Below, piece by piece: positions 11,883 to 21,642 of a stretch of DNA of 32,634 nt. This stretch comes from Zancudomyces culisetae (lineage: Eukaryota; Kickxellomycota; Harpellomycetes; Harpellales; Legeriomycetaceae). The notes under the pieces are model-generated. The model was not told where the DNA came from. It made no database searches and saw only the letters and a list, made by a program, of their open reading frames with translations. Position numbers and translations under genes: made by a program. The stretch spans positions 1 to 32,634 of the forward strand of contig LSSK01000122.1 of assembly GCA_001969505.1 (NCBI GenBank), in the 5' to 3' direction. Each line of letters starts with the position of its first letter. Within the stretch, counting starts at the first letter, position 1.

Positions 11883-13520
11883 CTAAACCGAAATGGTTTT
11901 GAAAACTCCGAACCCGGAATAAGCTGTACTAACAATAGCACCAGGAATCTGAGGGTGCCAATGTAACTCCTTGATATCACGCTGGCCTTGGTGAACAAAG
12001 AGCAGTTGAGGAGGAACAGTGCGCCTGGACCCATCTGCGCCAACAAATTCATTGACAGCTCTGCTGCCAGCACCATTTTGTTCTTCTTCAGGATCCAACT
12101 CAACAGACAGATCCCATATGGTCAGCTGGTCGTCTGCACCCGAGACAGCAATAACAGAGTCGTCAGTTGGGTGCCATTCGATAGATGTTACAGGGGCCTT
12201 GTGCCAGTCCATTGTGGCTACGGGCAAGATTCTCTTTTGCCCAGAAGCACCACCACCCCATGTCCGCAGATCCCAAATGCTAAATTTGCCATCGTCTGCA
12301 CCACTAGCCATTAGATACTGCGATACCTTGTTCCACGAAATCACATTAACGTCGCTGTTGTGTGCCTGGCTCACACAAAGTCTTGATGTTTTCCGGTTGT
12401 TAGCTCTAGTATCCCAAATCCTTATTGTCTGATCGGCTGAACATGACGCAAAGACATTTTGTTCACTTGGTGACCATTGGAGATCTTCTACAGACTGTTT
12501 GTGTCCTCTAAACGCTGACTTGTCTGTCACAAACAGACCATTATCTGTTCGCTGCTGTGTCAAGTAAATAAATTTGTCACAATCACCTGTTAGTAGTCTA
12601 CCATCAGAATGCCAGTCAAGTGCAAACCCTTCAACATCGTGAGTACTGACTGTATACACTGGCTCTCTGGCTTTTGCTTGAAGATTATAAGTTGATGTCT
12701 CCAGCGAATTGAGCTGCTCTTTCAAATCCCAAATGTATACCTTCCCTTCATCTGACCATGTTGCTCCAAGTGGACTGTCGTAACTTTGTTTAACTCTCAC
12801 TCTGTTGACTCCTCCCCGGTGCTTCATCGTTCGTACCTGCACCACTGGGTCTTCATCCAAGTCTTCGTCCATTTCATCATCGTCATTTTCATCCTGCTCT
12901 TTGCCATCGTTAATTGTCCGATGCAGCTTTGTCATTTTCATCAGCATAACTTCATTTTTGTGGGCTTCATCTGCCTGTGTTCCTGTAAATATTGTCATTG
13001 TCTGTGGGAATCTGGTCCGATTTTCACCAAGACCGTCCCTAACAACATCAAAGCTCAGGCAAGGCCATGATACATTCAAAAAGTGAAGCATTTGGTATGC
13101 TGTATTGTCTACTACTAGCTCCTCATCCTTCTCTAGTTTATCTCCTGGTAAATATACCTTACTTTCCCGTTCCCCCATCTCCTCTTGTTCCTCTTCCTTT
13201 TCACGATCCTGTTCCTCCTTGATTCTACTCAGCATGTTTTTCTGTATATATCTACCATCCTCCAGCTCCTCCAAATCTGATTCTGCTGAGCCTTCGCTTT
13301 CTACAACCTCATCCTCTGATTCCATCTCATCCTCAAACATATCCTCAAATTCTCCCATTTCATCGTCCCCTCCCAGACCCACATCATTCCCTGTTGCCTT
13401 CTTTTTCCTCCTTTCTCCCTTTTCAATATTTCCAGTGATTCTTTCACCTCCATTGATGGGTAAATCTATCTCCATACCATTTTCCAAGGCCTGGGTATCA
13501 GTTGCTTGTCGTTTGGACAT
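11883..13520 (-). CDS. RRB1: RRB1/GRWD1, WD40 chaperone in ribosome biogenesis
   Basis: Nuclear WD40 protein that in yeast is the dedicated chaperone of ribosomal protein L3 (uL3) and is needed for 60S assembly. It is a single exon of 545 residues. I use the ATG at 13520 (MSKRQATDTQALENG); the open frame upstream of it has only a TTG. The N-terminal third is very Glu/Asp-rich, as in the family. It is followed by the GRWD signature (YQMLHFLNVSWPCLSFDVV) and WD repeats with clear cores: SADQTIRIWDTR, GADDGKFSIWDLRTWG, SGADDQLTIWDLSVE. The end is RDIKELHWHPQIPGAIVST then GFGVFKTISV, matching the family's closing blade. A long A/T-tract promoter lies upstream, including the RRPE-like element at 13745-13766. 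Confidence 0.95.
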   Translation of the reverse strand: MSKRQATDTQALENGMEIDLPINGGERITGNIEKGERRKKKATGNDVGLGGDDEMGEFEDMFEDEMESEDEVVESEGSAESDLEELEDGRYIQKNMLSRIKEEQDREKEEEQEEMGERESKVYLPGDKLEKDEELVVDNTAYQMLHFLNVSWPCLSFDVVRDGLGENRTRFPQTMTIFTGTQADEAHKNEVMLMKMTKLHRTINDGKEQDENDDDEMDEDLDEDPVVQVRTMKHRGGVNRVRVKQSYDSPLGATWSDEGKVYIWDLKEQLNSLETSTYNLQAKAREPVYTVSTHDVEGFALDWHSDGRLLTGDCDKFIYLTQQRTDNGLFVTDKSAFRGHKQSVEDLQWSPSEQNVFASCSADQTIRIWDTRANNRKTSRLCVSQAHNSDVNVISWNKVSQYLMASGADDGKFSIWDLRTWGGGASGQKRILPVATMDWHKAPVTSIEWHPTDDSVIAVSGADDQLTIWDLSVELDPEEEQNGAGSRAVNEFVGADGSRRTVPPQLLFVHQGQRDIKELHWHPQIPGAIVSTAYSGFGVFKTISV

Positions 13521-13922
13521 CTTGATCTGCTGCTTTTCGTCTATATTATATATGCACTTGAAGAATGCTGAGACGTTCGTACACAAACCACAGGATTCTA
13601 AATTGTATGTCTGTGATTTTATATTTTACAAAAATTTTGGGTATATACTTATACTCGACCAACGGCTATTTTGCCTTTAATTTTTTTTTTGCCTTTATTT
13701 TTTTGATCACTTTATTTAGATGCACGATTTTTTTTTTTCGTTACTGAAAAAAAAATTTTTTTTGCGTCAGTTTTTTTGCAGTTCTCATTCGTGAACATGG
13801 AAAGACAAAACTGTGTAATCAACAAAAAAAGCTATTAAAGGGGCATCTCATTAATTTGTGCTCGCAAGTGTCCAGGCAGGGGGGGGGGATACTTTTCTGT
13901 AGTTCTACTGATGATAGGGAGA
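13521..13922. other. Upstream region of RRB1 with poly(dA:dT) tracts
   Basis: Several T runs of 7-11 at 13680-13737, then TGA9T8GCG at 13745-13766. Such tracts commonly keep promoters nucleosome-poor, and the last one resembles the yeast rRNA-processing element. A G10 run lies at 13879-13888. No coding sequence is evident here. Confidence 0.5.
13745..13766. promoter_or_regulatory. RRPE-like A/T tract upstream of RRB1
   Basis: TGAAAAAAAAATTTTTTTTG, about 225-245 bp upstream of the RRB1 ATG. It resembles the TGAAAATTTT element of yeast ribosome-biogenesis promoters. Similar tracts lie upstream of MPP10 and mS38 in this window. In AT-rich DNA chance is a real alternative. Confidence 0.35.
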
Positions 13923-14139
13923 TCAGCTCCAAAGTAGACAGGATAATATATCTGTTTTCGGGTATAAAAAGGTGTTGAGAGTGAACAGACATATAATAGT
14001 AACTATGGTGATTTTGTACTCGATTTTGTCGCCTGTCACCAGAAACTTGTCATTTTCTAGTGCAAATCGCAGCATTGAAAGAAAGTATAATGTGGCCATA
14101 CCATACAACAGAGAATGTTCTCTATCCAGCTGCTAATTA
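13923..14139 (-). CDS. Possible orphan exon of a membrane protein
   Basis: After a plausible acceptor (TTTGTAATTAG) an open frame starts QLDREHSLLYGMATLYFL, continues through SMLRFALENDKF and a second hydrophobic stretch (ITIVTIICLFTLNTFLY), and ends at TGA (13923). It has the look of coding sequence with two membrane-prone segments. It may be the last exon of the membrane protein gene at 14436-14894 on the same strand. I could not prove a join: only a GTACCA donor (14520) is in the needed phase. The alternative is chance or a relic. Confidence 0.25.
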
Positions 14140-14435
14140 CAAATAAAAAGAACAAATTATTCCCTTTCTACCTTTACACAGCATAAATCGCTACTAAAAC
14201 ACGTATTTTCTGATCAACCATCTACACTAACCCTACCTATATCGAATACACGATTTATCATTACTAATACCCCCCCTCCCTCACTTGTACATGGTGAATA
14301 ATATTAAGGTTTATTACTGTTAAAATTTAATTTTTATTAAACAGATATGACAGATAATCAAACTAGATTAGAAACAAAGGTGCACAGGTACATGTATTTC
14401 GAGAAATGAACTTATGATCATGGTAACACTGGTAT

Positions 14436-14894
14436 TTAAGACCTGAACTTTAATAAGTCACTTAAGCTTTTAAGAGAGCTGTAGAATTTCAAGCGATCGA
14501 TTGTATGGTGTAAGCATGGTACCATGATTACTGTGACAGCTATACAGAATAATTTGATAGGAACCAATCCACCAAGCTTCTTAAACTCACCCTGATATAT
14601 ACTGGAATCCAAAGTGTATGTTTTTTCATATATGTGTACATATACACCTAAAAAGATTGCCGAGACTATAAACAGAATCTCACAAAATAACACCATACCG
14701 ACTCCCGCCTTAGCCGCAGTAATATTTGATTTGGTATTGGGATTGGTAGCGATAAGATCGATAAGAAAACTCAATATGGCCAGCGGGGCTGTGATAAGGA
14801 GTAAGACATAGTATATCATAAGAAGTATATCCCTTTTGCTCTTACCCAAAGCATGGGTTGTATGTCTCTGCTGCTGTTCCAGGTTTTCGTTCAT
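14436..14894 (-). CDS. Multi-span membrane protein, 152 residues, family not recognised
   Basis: The ATG at 14894 opens a polar N-terminus (MNENLEQQQRHTTHALGKSK). Three hydrophobic segments follow, at about residues 23-48, 64-88 and 110-130, then a basic, Ser/Leu-rich tail. The regular spacing of helices and charged loops (RLKFYSSLK after the third) speaks for a real membrane protein. There is a near-perfect 5' splice site (GTGAGT, starting at 14591) inside the frame after residue 101. A spliced version lacking helix 3 is therefore possible, with 3' exons further along on the minus strand (see 13923-14139). I recognise no family and propose no function. Confidence 0.5.
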   Translation of the reverse strand: MNENLEQQQRHTTHALGKSKRDILLMIYYVLLLITAPLAILSFLIDLIATNPNTKSNITAAKAGVGMVLFCEILFIVSAIFLGVYVHIYEKTYTLDSSIYQGEFKKLGGLVPIKLFCIAVTVIMVPCLHHTIDRLKFYSSLKSLSDLLKFRS

Positions 14895-15904
14895 GTTTAC
14901 TACTAGTTACGACTTTTTGTGCTGTGTGATATTTTTTGCTCTTAATTTTTTTTATTTGGACGCCAGTGTTGGTATCGAGGTTCACAAACGTCATTTAACC
15001 TGTTTAAATACCTATTCTATGGAGTTCGGACTGTGTTATCGTCTATACTGTCATCGAAAATGCTTATTTTTAAATGAACGCCCCTCTCTATGAATTGATT
15101 TTAGGTGTTTCTAACACAATATTCCTTTTTTTGCCCTACTTTTTTGTATTCAAGTGTTCAATATTCCGTTTTTTTTTTAGCAATACTACAGCAATGTTGA
15201 TTGCAAAAAAGTCAATATTGAGTAATTGCCCGTCATTGATGGTTGCTTACATGGTTAAAACTCGAATTATTATTTGCTAAATGTAAATTTAACAAAAACA
15301 AAACAAAAGATATCTACTAATTAGGAATAACAACCATACTTGTAAAAATATCCGGGCTTGTTTTAATCAACAGAGGTAAGTGGGGGGTAGAAAAGGGAAA
15401 TTCATTTTTTTCTAAATAATTTGTAGAGAAATTTCACTGTGAATAGTCAGAGTGTGTAATGCAATATTATAAGCGCATACCTGTTTGTAGTACCATTATC
15501 AGTGCTGATTTTTTTAATATAATATTTTTTAGGTTTTCTAGAATTTTCCGGAGAGAAGAGGGAGTGAGATTTTGGGAGGGGGGGGTGCTGGTATAGGTAC
15601 ACTGTTAAATCTGAACCAACTTTGAATTGTAAATTGTATGTAAAATGATGCTTTGTATAAAGAAAATGTAAATTAAAGGTGGTGGGATACGATATTAACC
15701 GAAAACGTGCAGTAGTAGAAGTTTTTTGAAAGAAAAAACTTAACGAGGGTTCACTACAGTGTTTATAATACTTTTTTTGGGCTATTCGTAAGTTTTGAAT
15801 TTTTTCTTTTTCTTGGTATGCTACAGAATCAAGTGAATAAAGTGAGATAAAAGCCCAATAAAATGAAGTGCTATACTATTTTTCGGATACACGATATAGA
15901 ACTA
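14895..15904. other. Intergenic region, about 1 kb
   Basis: AT-rich, with T runs and a G8 run at 15578-15585. Short open frames at 14836-15093 and 15074-15280 have no recognisable features. No RNA gene was seen. Confidence 0.55.
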
Positions 15905-16418
15905 GCACCACTTATTTAACCATAAGACTTCAAATTTTCTTACTACATCTTACAAACAAACAAGTAAACAAACAAGCAAGCAAACAAGCAAACGAACAAG
16001 CAAACGAACAAGCAAACGAACAAGCAAACGAACAACAGGTAATATCTAACAGTAGTGGATATCAGTGTATATAACACTTATGATTCAGGCTGTGTACTGT
16101 CAACAACCAATCTAGTTATCTGTCTATTTCTTTCCACAGGGGGGTGTTATCACCTATCATTATTCTCGTAAAAAGTTTACAGTTTGGTGTAAAAAACACA
16201 TCTGAGGTAAAAGGTGATTGAATACAAACAGCAAAAGCCATTTCAAACACCCAGGTCCAACTCGCTAAAAACCCAAGCGATATATGGATATATAATTTAA
16301 TATTATTTTCTACATAACACACATCAACATCATTTTTAGTAAACCAGTTACTATCTTTTGAGTTCAATACCGAAGTTTATTTGTTAGTAGTACTTGTGTA
16401 TATTAGCAAGACAGTTTA
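15905..16418 (+). repeat. Direct repeat, copy A (514 bp)
   Basis: Near-identical to 21117-21642 in the same orientation. The clear differences are one 12-bp unit in the internal tandem array and a base change near 16330 (A here, G in copy B). It starts at GCACCACTTATTTAAC and ends at ACAGTTTA. Past that end, about 50 bp still look weakly alike in the two copies. It carries a 12-bp tandem array and an 83-codon open frame on minus that starts with TTG and is probably not a gene. No TG...CA termini or target-site duplication are evident. Confidence 0.9.
15951..16035 (+). repeat. 12-bp tandem array (AACAAGCAAACG)
   Basis: About four exact units of AACAAGCAAACG, preceded by degenerate CAAACAAG/CAAGTAAA units. 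Read on plus it would encode a KQANEQANEQ-type repeat, but no gene model supports translation. Copy B of the large repeat has one more 12-bp degenerate unit. Confidence 0.85.
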
Positions 16419-16926
16419 ATTTTGCACACGCACACTTTTGACATTTATATACGCTGACTTTGCTGGGGTAAGTGTTGCAATATTCTTTTGCTGAAAGTAT
16501 TTATATATTAACTACCATATAAAACTACAAAAATGGCCTTAAACATTATCTAACCACTTCTTGTCCGTCATTTTGTCGTATTAGAAAACTTTAACTTAGA
16601 TTCGTCATGGCCTATTGGTTATTTTATTGGATGTGTTTTATAGAGTTAGTTTGTATATGTTTATTGTGAATTAGTTAACAGATTGTCCTTTTCAGAAGCT
16701 AATAATAATATAGTAGAGTGAAATATTATAGAAATTGACCCGTCTTGTGTGATACTTGGTAGAAAAAGCTATCAAGTAGGACGTTAAGCATTTACACCAC
16801 ACTACACCTCTAGGAATTCTATACTCATGGGTGTTGGTTGAAGGATGTCATTATTTTCAGTAGAAAAACAATTTATTTAGAAAATAAACAGTTCCTAAAA
16901 AAATAAAAACAATCTATAATCTAAAC
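16419..16926. other. Intergenic sequence between repeat A and the LINE-like relic
   Basis: AT-rich. The first 50 bp retain weak similarity to the sequence after repeat B. Nothing else is recognisable. Confidence 0.5.
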
Positions 16927-17477
16927 TCATCCTATCCCCCTTCGACTCTCTAGAGTCTCCGTACCCGATGGGCATTGGTTCAAGGGGAGTGGGACTACAC
17001 TAATGTCTTTCAACACTAGGTAGCGAGGTAAAAAGATCTCGTTAAGAAACCGGGCTGTGGAAACCACTGCTCTAACGCAAGTGGCGTTTGGATCCCGAAG
17101 AATCCCAGGTAGTTTGAGCTTTAACTCCTTCCCCAGGAGTTTGCCCACTATTTTCCTGCAAAGCTCAACACACTCGGAAATCGTGCTAGATAAAAAAGAA
17201 CTATAAAAAGCTATAAATTCAGAAAGTAAGTCATTCCCAATTTTGTCCCTTCTGCTGCAATCGGGCAGTCTCCTGTTAGATGTTATCAATCTTGACTCTG
17301 TTGTATCTTTTTGTGCACCGTGTGTACCCTGTGACCCAAGTGTCCTTCGAGTGTTTGAAGGGGTTCTGTATTAAATCTGCTATCCATGAATATTGACCTA
17401 ATTACTGTTTTTTTCATTAAGAGTGGGGTGTTTCTGTCTTTTAGTAGGTAGTAGTTGCTCATGGTTGCTCTTTGCAT
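16927..17477 (-). mobile_element. Degenerate LINE (non-LTR retrotransposon) 3' ORF fragment
   Basis: Two overlapping minus-strand frames (17477-17286 and 17289-16927) read as one broken ORF. The first (ATMSNYYLLKDRNTPLL, then MKKTVIRSIFMDSRFN) has the shape of the region after the reverse transcriptase fingers/palm in LINEs. There, a repeated shuffle of L..R..P...K..VI.S... precedes the end of the domain. The second (LPGILRDPNATCVRAVV, STARFLNEIFLPRYLVL) resembles the C-terminal end of such ORFs. A frameshift near 17286 separates them, and no catalytic YxDD box or endonuclease remains. I assign this by pattern memory only. Confidence 0.4.
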
Positions 17478-18153
17478 CTTCTCTTTTATTTCTTGTATGT
17501 GTGACTTGTTATTCTAGTATTTGTTTAATATAACACTAAATGTATTTATTGCTTTACTTCTGAAGCTTCTGCACCTCTTAAAAAATATTCTAGGGCTGTA
17601 TTATAAGCATTAATATTTATCCACTATTCGTGCTTTTTTTGTTCACAAATTCACTAAACAATGTGTTTTAAATTCAATTAGCCACCAAAAAGTATTCTTC
17701 CACTTTATACGCACAGATCATCGTGTATGGAAAGCAGTGCTGTAATGTAACTTTGTTCTCCAGATTAACAAATACATACCCTAGAAAATTATAATAAACA
17801 TGTAGCCGGAATTTTAATTCGTGATAAGGTCTGGATTGGAAATAAATCTCGATAACATTCAATTTAACCCACAGTACATTTGTGTATCCATACACAAACA
17901 TGCAAACATACACATATCAAAATTATACCTACTACCAAATATTCCTCTCCTTAATTCAATACACTTTTAAAAAAAAGGTGTTTATTCAAGAGAGGGTCAT
18001 TTATGAGCAAAAAAAGTATAAATAGCTTCAAATTCGGCCATATTCTGAGTTTTCAATATCGCTCTATCGCAGTTTAATAGAAGAAAAATTATAACCATTC
18101 AACCCTTTAGCTAAACTTCACTAAAAAAAACATTGTTAGAAAACACACTAAAG
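17478..18153. other. Upstream region of the secreted protein gene
   Basis: AT-rich. A minus-strand open frame at 17674-17913 has no recognisable features. From about 18000 it is promoter-like for the gene starting at 18154: a TATA box at 18017-18024 (TATAAATA) and an A-rich leader just before the ATG. Confidence 0.5.
18017..18024 (+). promoter_or_regulatory. TATA box of the secreted cysteine-rich protein gene
   Basis: TATAAATA, 130 bp before the ATG at 18154, a consensus match in good position for a strongly expressed gene. Confidence 0.5.
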
Positions 18154-19489
18154 ATGAAAGCCTTTACACTTAGTTTGTTGACCCTCGCTTTAAACACCTT
18201 GAGCGTATCCGCTTCTTCACAATCGGCAGAAAGCAACGAGTATCAAAACTCAGTACACCAAAATGATAACCAAATTTATGAATCTGGAAATGAAGGTATT
18301 GCTTTCAACCAAAACGAAAACATCAACAACAACAATGGGGACTGGATCCAAAACCTGGGTGACCTAACCTACGCTGAGAACAATGGTGAGTATTCAAACG
18401 AGTCCTGCGATGGAGCTTTAGGAAACGAGTTGGCTGCCGGAAAACGCAGAGGATCAAGAAGAGTTAGAAGATGCAAGAGAAAGTTCAGAAAGTGCTTGTT
18501 CAGAGTAGCCAGAAGAAGATGCATGCAAAGATGTGAAAGAAAGTGCTCTGAATTCGAAGGTCCTGAGTATGAGAAGTGCACTGATGAGTGCCAAGTTAAA
18601 TGCAGAAAGATGACTGCTAAGAAGTTCTGGAAACGCACCAGACCATTCAGATGCTTCAAGGCATGCAAGAAGTGCAGCAGATGCCTCAGATCCAAGAGAG
18701 CACGTGTAAACAAGCTCTTCAGCGATCCAGTATTTGATGAGCTCAAGAAGGCATTCGCCAACCTTAAAAGTACTGGCACCTTGAAAAGCTANNNNNNNNN
18801 NNNNNNNNNNNNNNNNNNNNNNNNNNNNNNNNNNNNNNNNNNNNNNNNNNNNNNNNNNNNNNNNNNNNNNNNNNNNNNNNNNNNNNNNNNNNNNNNNNNN
18901 NNNNNNNNNNNNNNNCAACAACAATGGGGACTGGATCCAAAACCTGGGTGACCTAACCTACGCTGAGAACAATGGTGAGTATTCAAACGAGTCCTGCGAT
19001 GGAGCTTTAGGAAACGAGTTGGCTGCCGGAAAACGCAGAGGATCAAGAAGAGTTAGAAGATGCAAGAGAAAGTTCAGAAAGTGCTTGTTCAGAGTAGCCA
19101 GAAGAAGATGCATGCAAAGATGTGAAAGAAAGTGCTCTGAATTCGAAGGTCCTGAGTATGAGAAGTGCACTGATGAGTGCCAAGTTAAATGCAGAAAGAT
19201 GACTGCTAAGAAGTTCTGGAAACGCACCAGACCATTCAGATGCTTCAAGGCATGCAAGAAGTGCAGCAGATGCCTCAGATCCAAGAGAGCACGTGTAAAC
19301 AAGCTCTTCAGCGATCCAGTATTTGATGAGCTCAAGAAGGCATTCGCCAACCTTAAAAGTACTGGCACCTTGAAAAGCTACAGAAAATTGAGAAAGGCAA
19401 TTAAGGAGTCTACACCGCCAGCTGCCGCAGCACCAGCCGCAGCACCAGCCCCAGTAGCCGCCCCAAAGCCAACTGCTGGTGGAAAATAA
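18154..19489 (+). CDS. Secreted, basic, cysteine-rich protein with acidic propeptide (interrupted by assembly gap)
   Basis: I start at the ATG at 18154, not the TTG upstream. Parts in order: a signal peptide (about residues 1-20), an acidic Asn/Gln/Glu-rich segment (about 21-95), a dibasic Kex2-type site (AAGKRRGSRR, about 95-103), and a strongly basic Cys-rich domain. That domain has 12 Cys between residues 107 and 177, spaced CX6CX8CX3CX3CX10CX3CX3CX16CX3CX2CX2C. A Lys-rich helix-prone stretch and an Ala/Pro-rich tail follow, ending in TAA (19489). As assembled the gene is broken: 18327-18791 recurs exactly at 18916-19380 across 124 N, and the offset (589) is not a multiple of three. If the copies are one sequence counted twice, the protein is about 248 residues. 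Codon use is more GC-rich than in the neighbours, as in strongly expressed genes. The family is not recognised; no activity is proposed. Confidence 0.8.
18327..18791 (+). repeat. Gap-flanking duplicate, left copy (465 bp)
   Basis: By eye identical to 18916-19380, and it ends exactly at the N run. It is most simply explained as overlapping contig ends that were scaffolded rather than merged. Confidence 0.9.
18792..18915. other. Assembly gap (124 N)
   Basis: Run of N inside the secreted protein gene, with identical sequence on both sides. Confidence 1.
18916..19380 (+). repeat. Gap-flanking duplicate, right copy (465 bp)
   Basis: Begins at the first base after the N run and matches 18327-18791. 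Unique sequence (the C-terminal tail of the gene) follows from 19381. Confidence 0.9.
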
Positions 19490-19734
19490 TCGATAGGCCG
19501 AAAGTAACCTAAGCGAAAAGTGTATTCTTGATTTAACTATTTTCTGTTATCCCAGCCAGGCTAATTTCATAACCTTAATACTCTCCCTTATTTTCATATT
19601 GAGTTTATTTAATAAACATGTTATATTTTTTATCTCGATAAATTTATTAAATAAATACAACACAAAACTACAAAAAACAATCCTGCATAGTATCAAAGAA
19701 ACTTGTATAATTCTATAGGAAACATTCAGCTTTA

Positions 19735-20990
19735 GAGAGCGGTATTGAGGATTAAATAATTGTTTGATGCTTTAGTCTCGGCATCCGCAATCTCGATAAT
19801 CCTCGATAGTATACTATTAAAATATTTAAAATATATCAATTAAAGCATCTTTAAGAGAGGAAACTTTGCCAGCTCGTCCGACTTACATCGAGTCGGATTG
19901 AGAGAAATAGTTCATAAGGTTAGCAAGAAATATTTCAAACCGCTTCTAGACCTCTTGAAGATCCTGTTTTATTTTTGAAAGTTCAATTCTAAAATATTTT
20001 AATTCACTGAATGCATTCACGACAACCATTTTATATTGACTTTGATTTTTTCTTTAACAGCTTCACAGTTAATAGATACGTTTACTTGATTATCAACTAG
20101 TTGGAAATCAAATTTAATTGTTCGATCTATCATTTCCAACATTGAACCATTATATTCTCCAAATTCCAATATTTTCAAGCCTTCCACAGCTTTAGAGATA
20201 ATATTTTAATTCTCTGTTAGTTAAAAGGACTAAGCTCGGAGTACTCCGAAAGCTTAGCACATGCCTCCTGTAAAGGCGTGAGTGTTGATTCATATTCTTT
20301 AATTATTTTTTTGCTCCTCAACAAAGTACGCGATTTTCGCGAAATGATACCAACTCGGATATTTTACTTGTAATTTTCTAGTGTTGGTTAATAGCTATTC
20401 GCAACTTTTTCAGACACAGGTATATCGTATGATTGTTGAATACTGATTTTATTTTCCTCTCTTTCAATGGAATCGATTTTTGATGGATTTTGTAGAAGTG
20501 GATCAAGTTTTATCAGATACTCTTGACTGATTTCAAAGGTCTTAGGAGTTGGTTTAGTTTGTGAACTGACTATGCGTAGTTTTTAATCCTTCAAAAGGGT
20601 TGGCTCAGCCTTATTTATAAACTCATCATTATTTTTTTAAATACGAGAAATTTTATAGCACAATCAAGACCTTGGATAATTTGGTTGCAAATAGCTACAT
20701 TTCTTCCCATATCATTGAGGGTTAACTTTATTTCATTTGGAATTGTATCGCCATATAGTGTGAGAAGGAAAATAAATAAAGGGTTATACTTTTTGTAAAA
20801 GGTTATAAAAGCATCGATATCCTTCCTAATGATTATTTTATTATCATTTTTTGTATTTTTTTATCAATAATTGTTTTTTTCTTATAGTTGTCAATATTAA
20901 AGCAAGCTAACTGTAACTCCTTCAAGTTTGATCGTTTTCTTTCGTATATGTAGACCGGGTGTTAGGTTCTTTATAATAGAAAAAAGCGCC
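19735..20990 (-). pseudogene. Decayed protein-coding gene, family unknown
   Basis: Read on minus, a series of protein-like fragments lies in order but in changing frames, each ended by a stop. About 20768-20615 gives DTIPNEIKLTLNDMGRNVA then ICNQIIQGLDCAIKFL. About 20570-20388 gives KTFEISQEYLIKLDPLLQN and onward to SEKVANSY. Next come SWYHFAKIAYFVEEQ and PLQEACAKLSEYSELSPFN. About 20200-20017 gives VEGLKILEFGEYNGSMLEM and onward to KVNIKWLS. Last, near 19800, comes SRIIEIADAETKASNNYLIL. Amino-acid use looks genuine (soluble, helix-rich), but at least five stops or frameshifts interrupt it. I do not recognise the family. Confidence 0.5.
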
Positions 20991-21116
20991 TCAGACTAAA
21001 AATAAGTTTACTCCTACTCATAAAAATACTCCCACTAAGACAGATAAAAACATGCATAAACCCCGGTTTATTACAATTTAGAATATATATCCACGTTCAC
21101 TCATTGAATACTGCTC

Positions 21117-21642
21117 GCACCACTTATTTAACCATAAGACTTCAAATTTTCTTACTACATCTTACAAACAAACAAGTAAACAAACAAGTAAACAAACAAG
21201 CAAGCAAACAAGCAAACGAACAAGCAAACGAACAAGCAAACGAACAAGCAAACGAACAACAGGTAATATCTAACAGTAGTGGATATCAGTGTATATAACA
21301 CTTATGATTCAGGCTGTGTACTGTCAACAACCAATCTAGTTATCTGTCTATTTCTTTCCACAGGGGGGTGTTATCACCTATCATTATTCTCGTAAAAAGT
21401 TTACAGTTTGGTGTAAAAAACACATCTGAGGTAAAAGGTGATTGAATACAAACAGCAAAAGCCATTTCAAACACCCAGGTCCAACTCGCTAAAAACCCAA
21501 GCGATATATGGATATATAATTTAATATTATTTTCTACATAACACACATCAGCATCATTTTTAGTAAACCAGTTACTATCTTTTGAGTTCAATACCGAAGT
21601 TTATTTGTTAGTAGTACTTGTGTATATTAGCAAGACAGTTTA
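21117..21642 (+). repeat. Direct repeat, copy B (526 bp)
   Basis: Same orientation as copy A (15905-16418), with one extra 12-bp unit (AAGTAAACAAAC) in the tandem array. The two copies enclose about 4.7 kb of assembled sequence holding the LINE-like relic, the secreted protein gene and a pseudogene. Confidence 0.9.
21169..21259 (+). repeat. 12-bp tandem array in copy B
   Basis: Same AACAAGCAAACG array as in copy A, with one additional degenerate unit. The length change is what unequal crossing-over or slippage would give. Confidence 0.85.

Noticed and set aside
16116-16367. 83-codon minus-strand frame in repeat A, also in repeat B (21340-21591)
   Set aside because: It starts with TTG, has no recognisable domain, and its conservation is explained by the repeat being nearly identical.
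18369-18779. 136-codon minus-strand frame, repeated at 18958-19368
   Set aside because: Antisense shadow of the secreted protein gene, duplicated with it at the gap.
15905-21642. Complete LTR retrotransposon
   Set aside because: Repeat spacing fits, but there are no gag or pol frames inside, no TG...CA ends and no target-site duplication.
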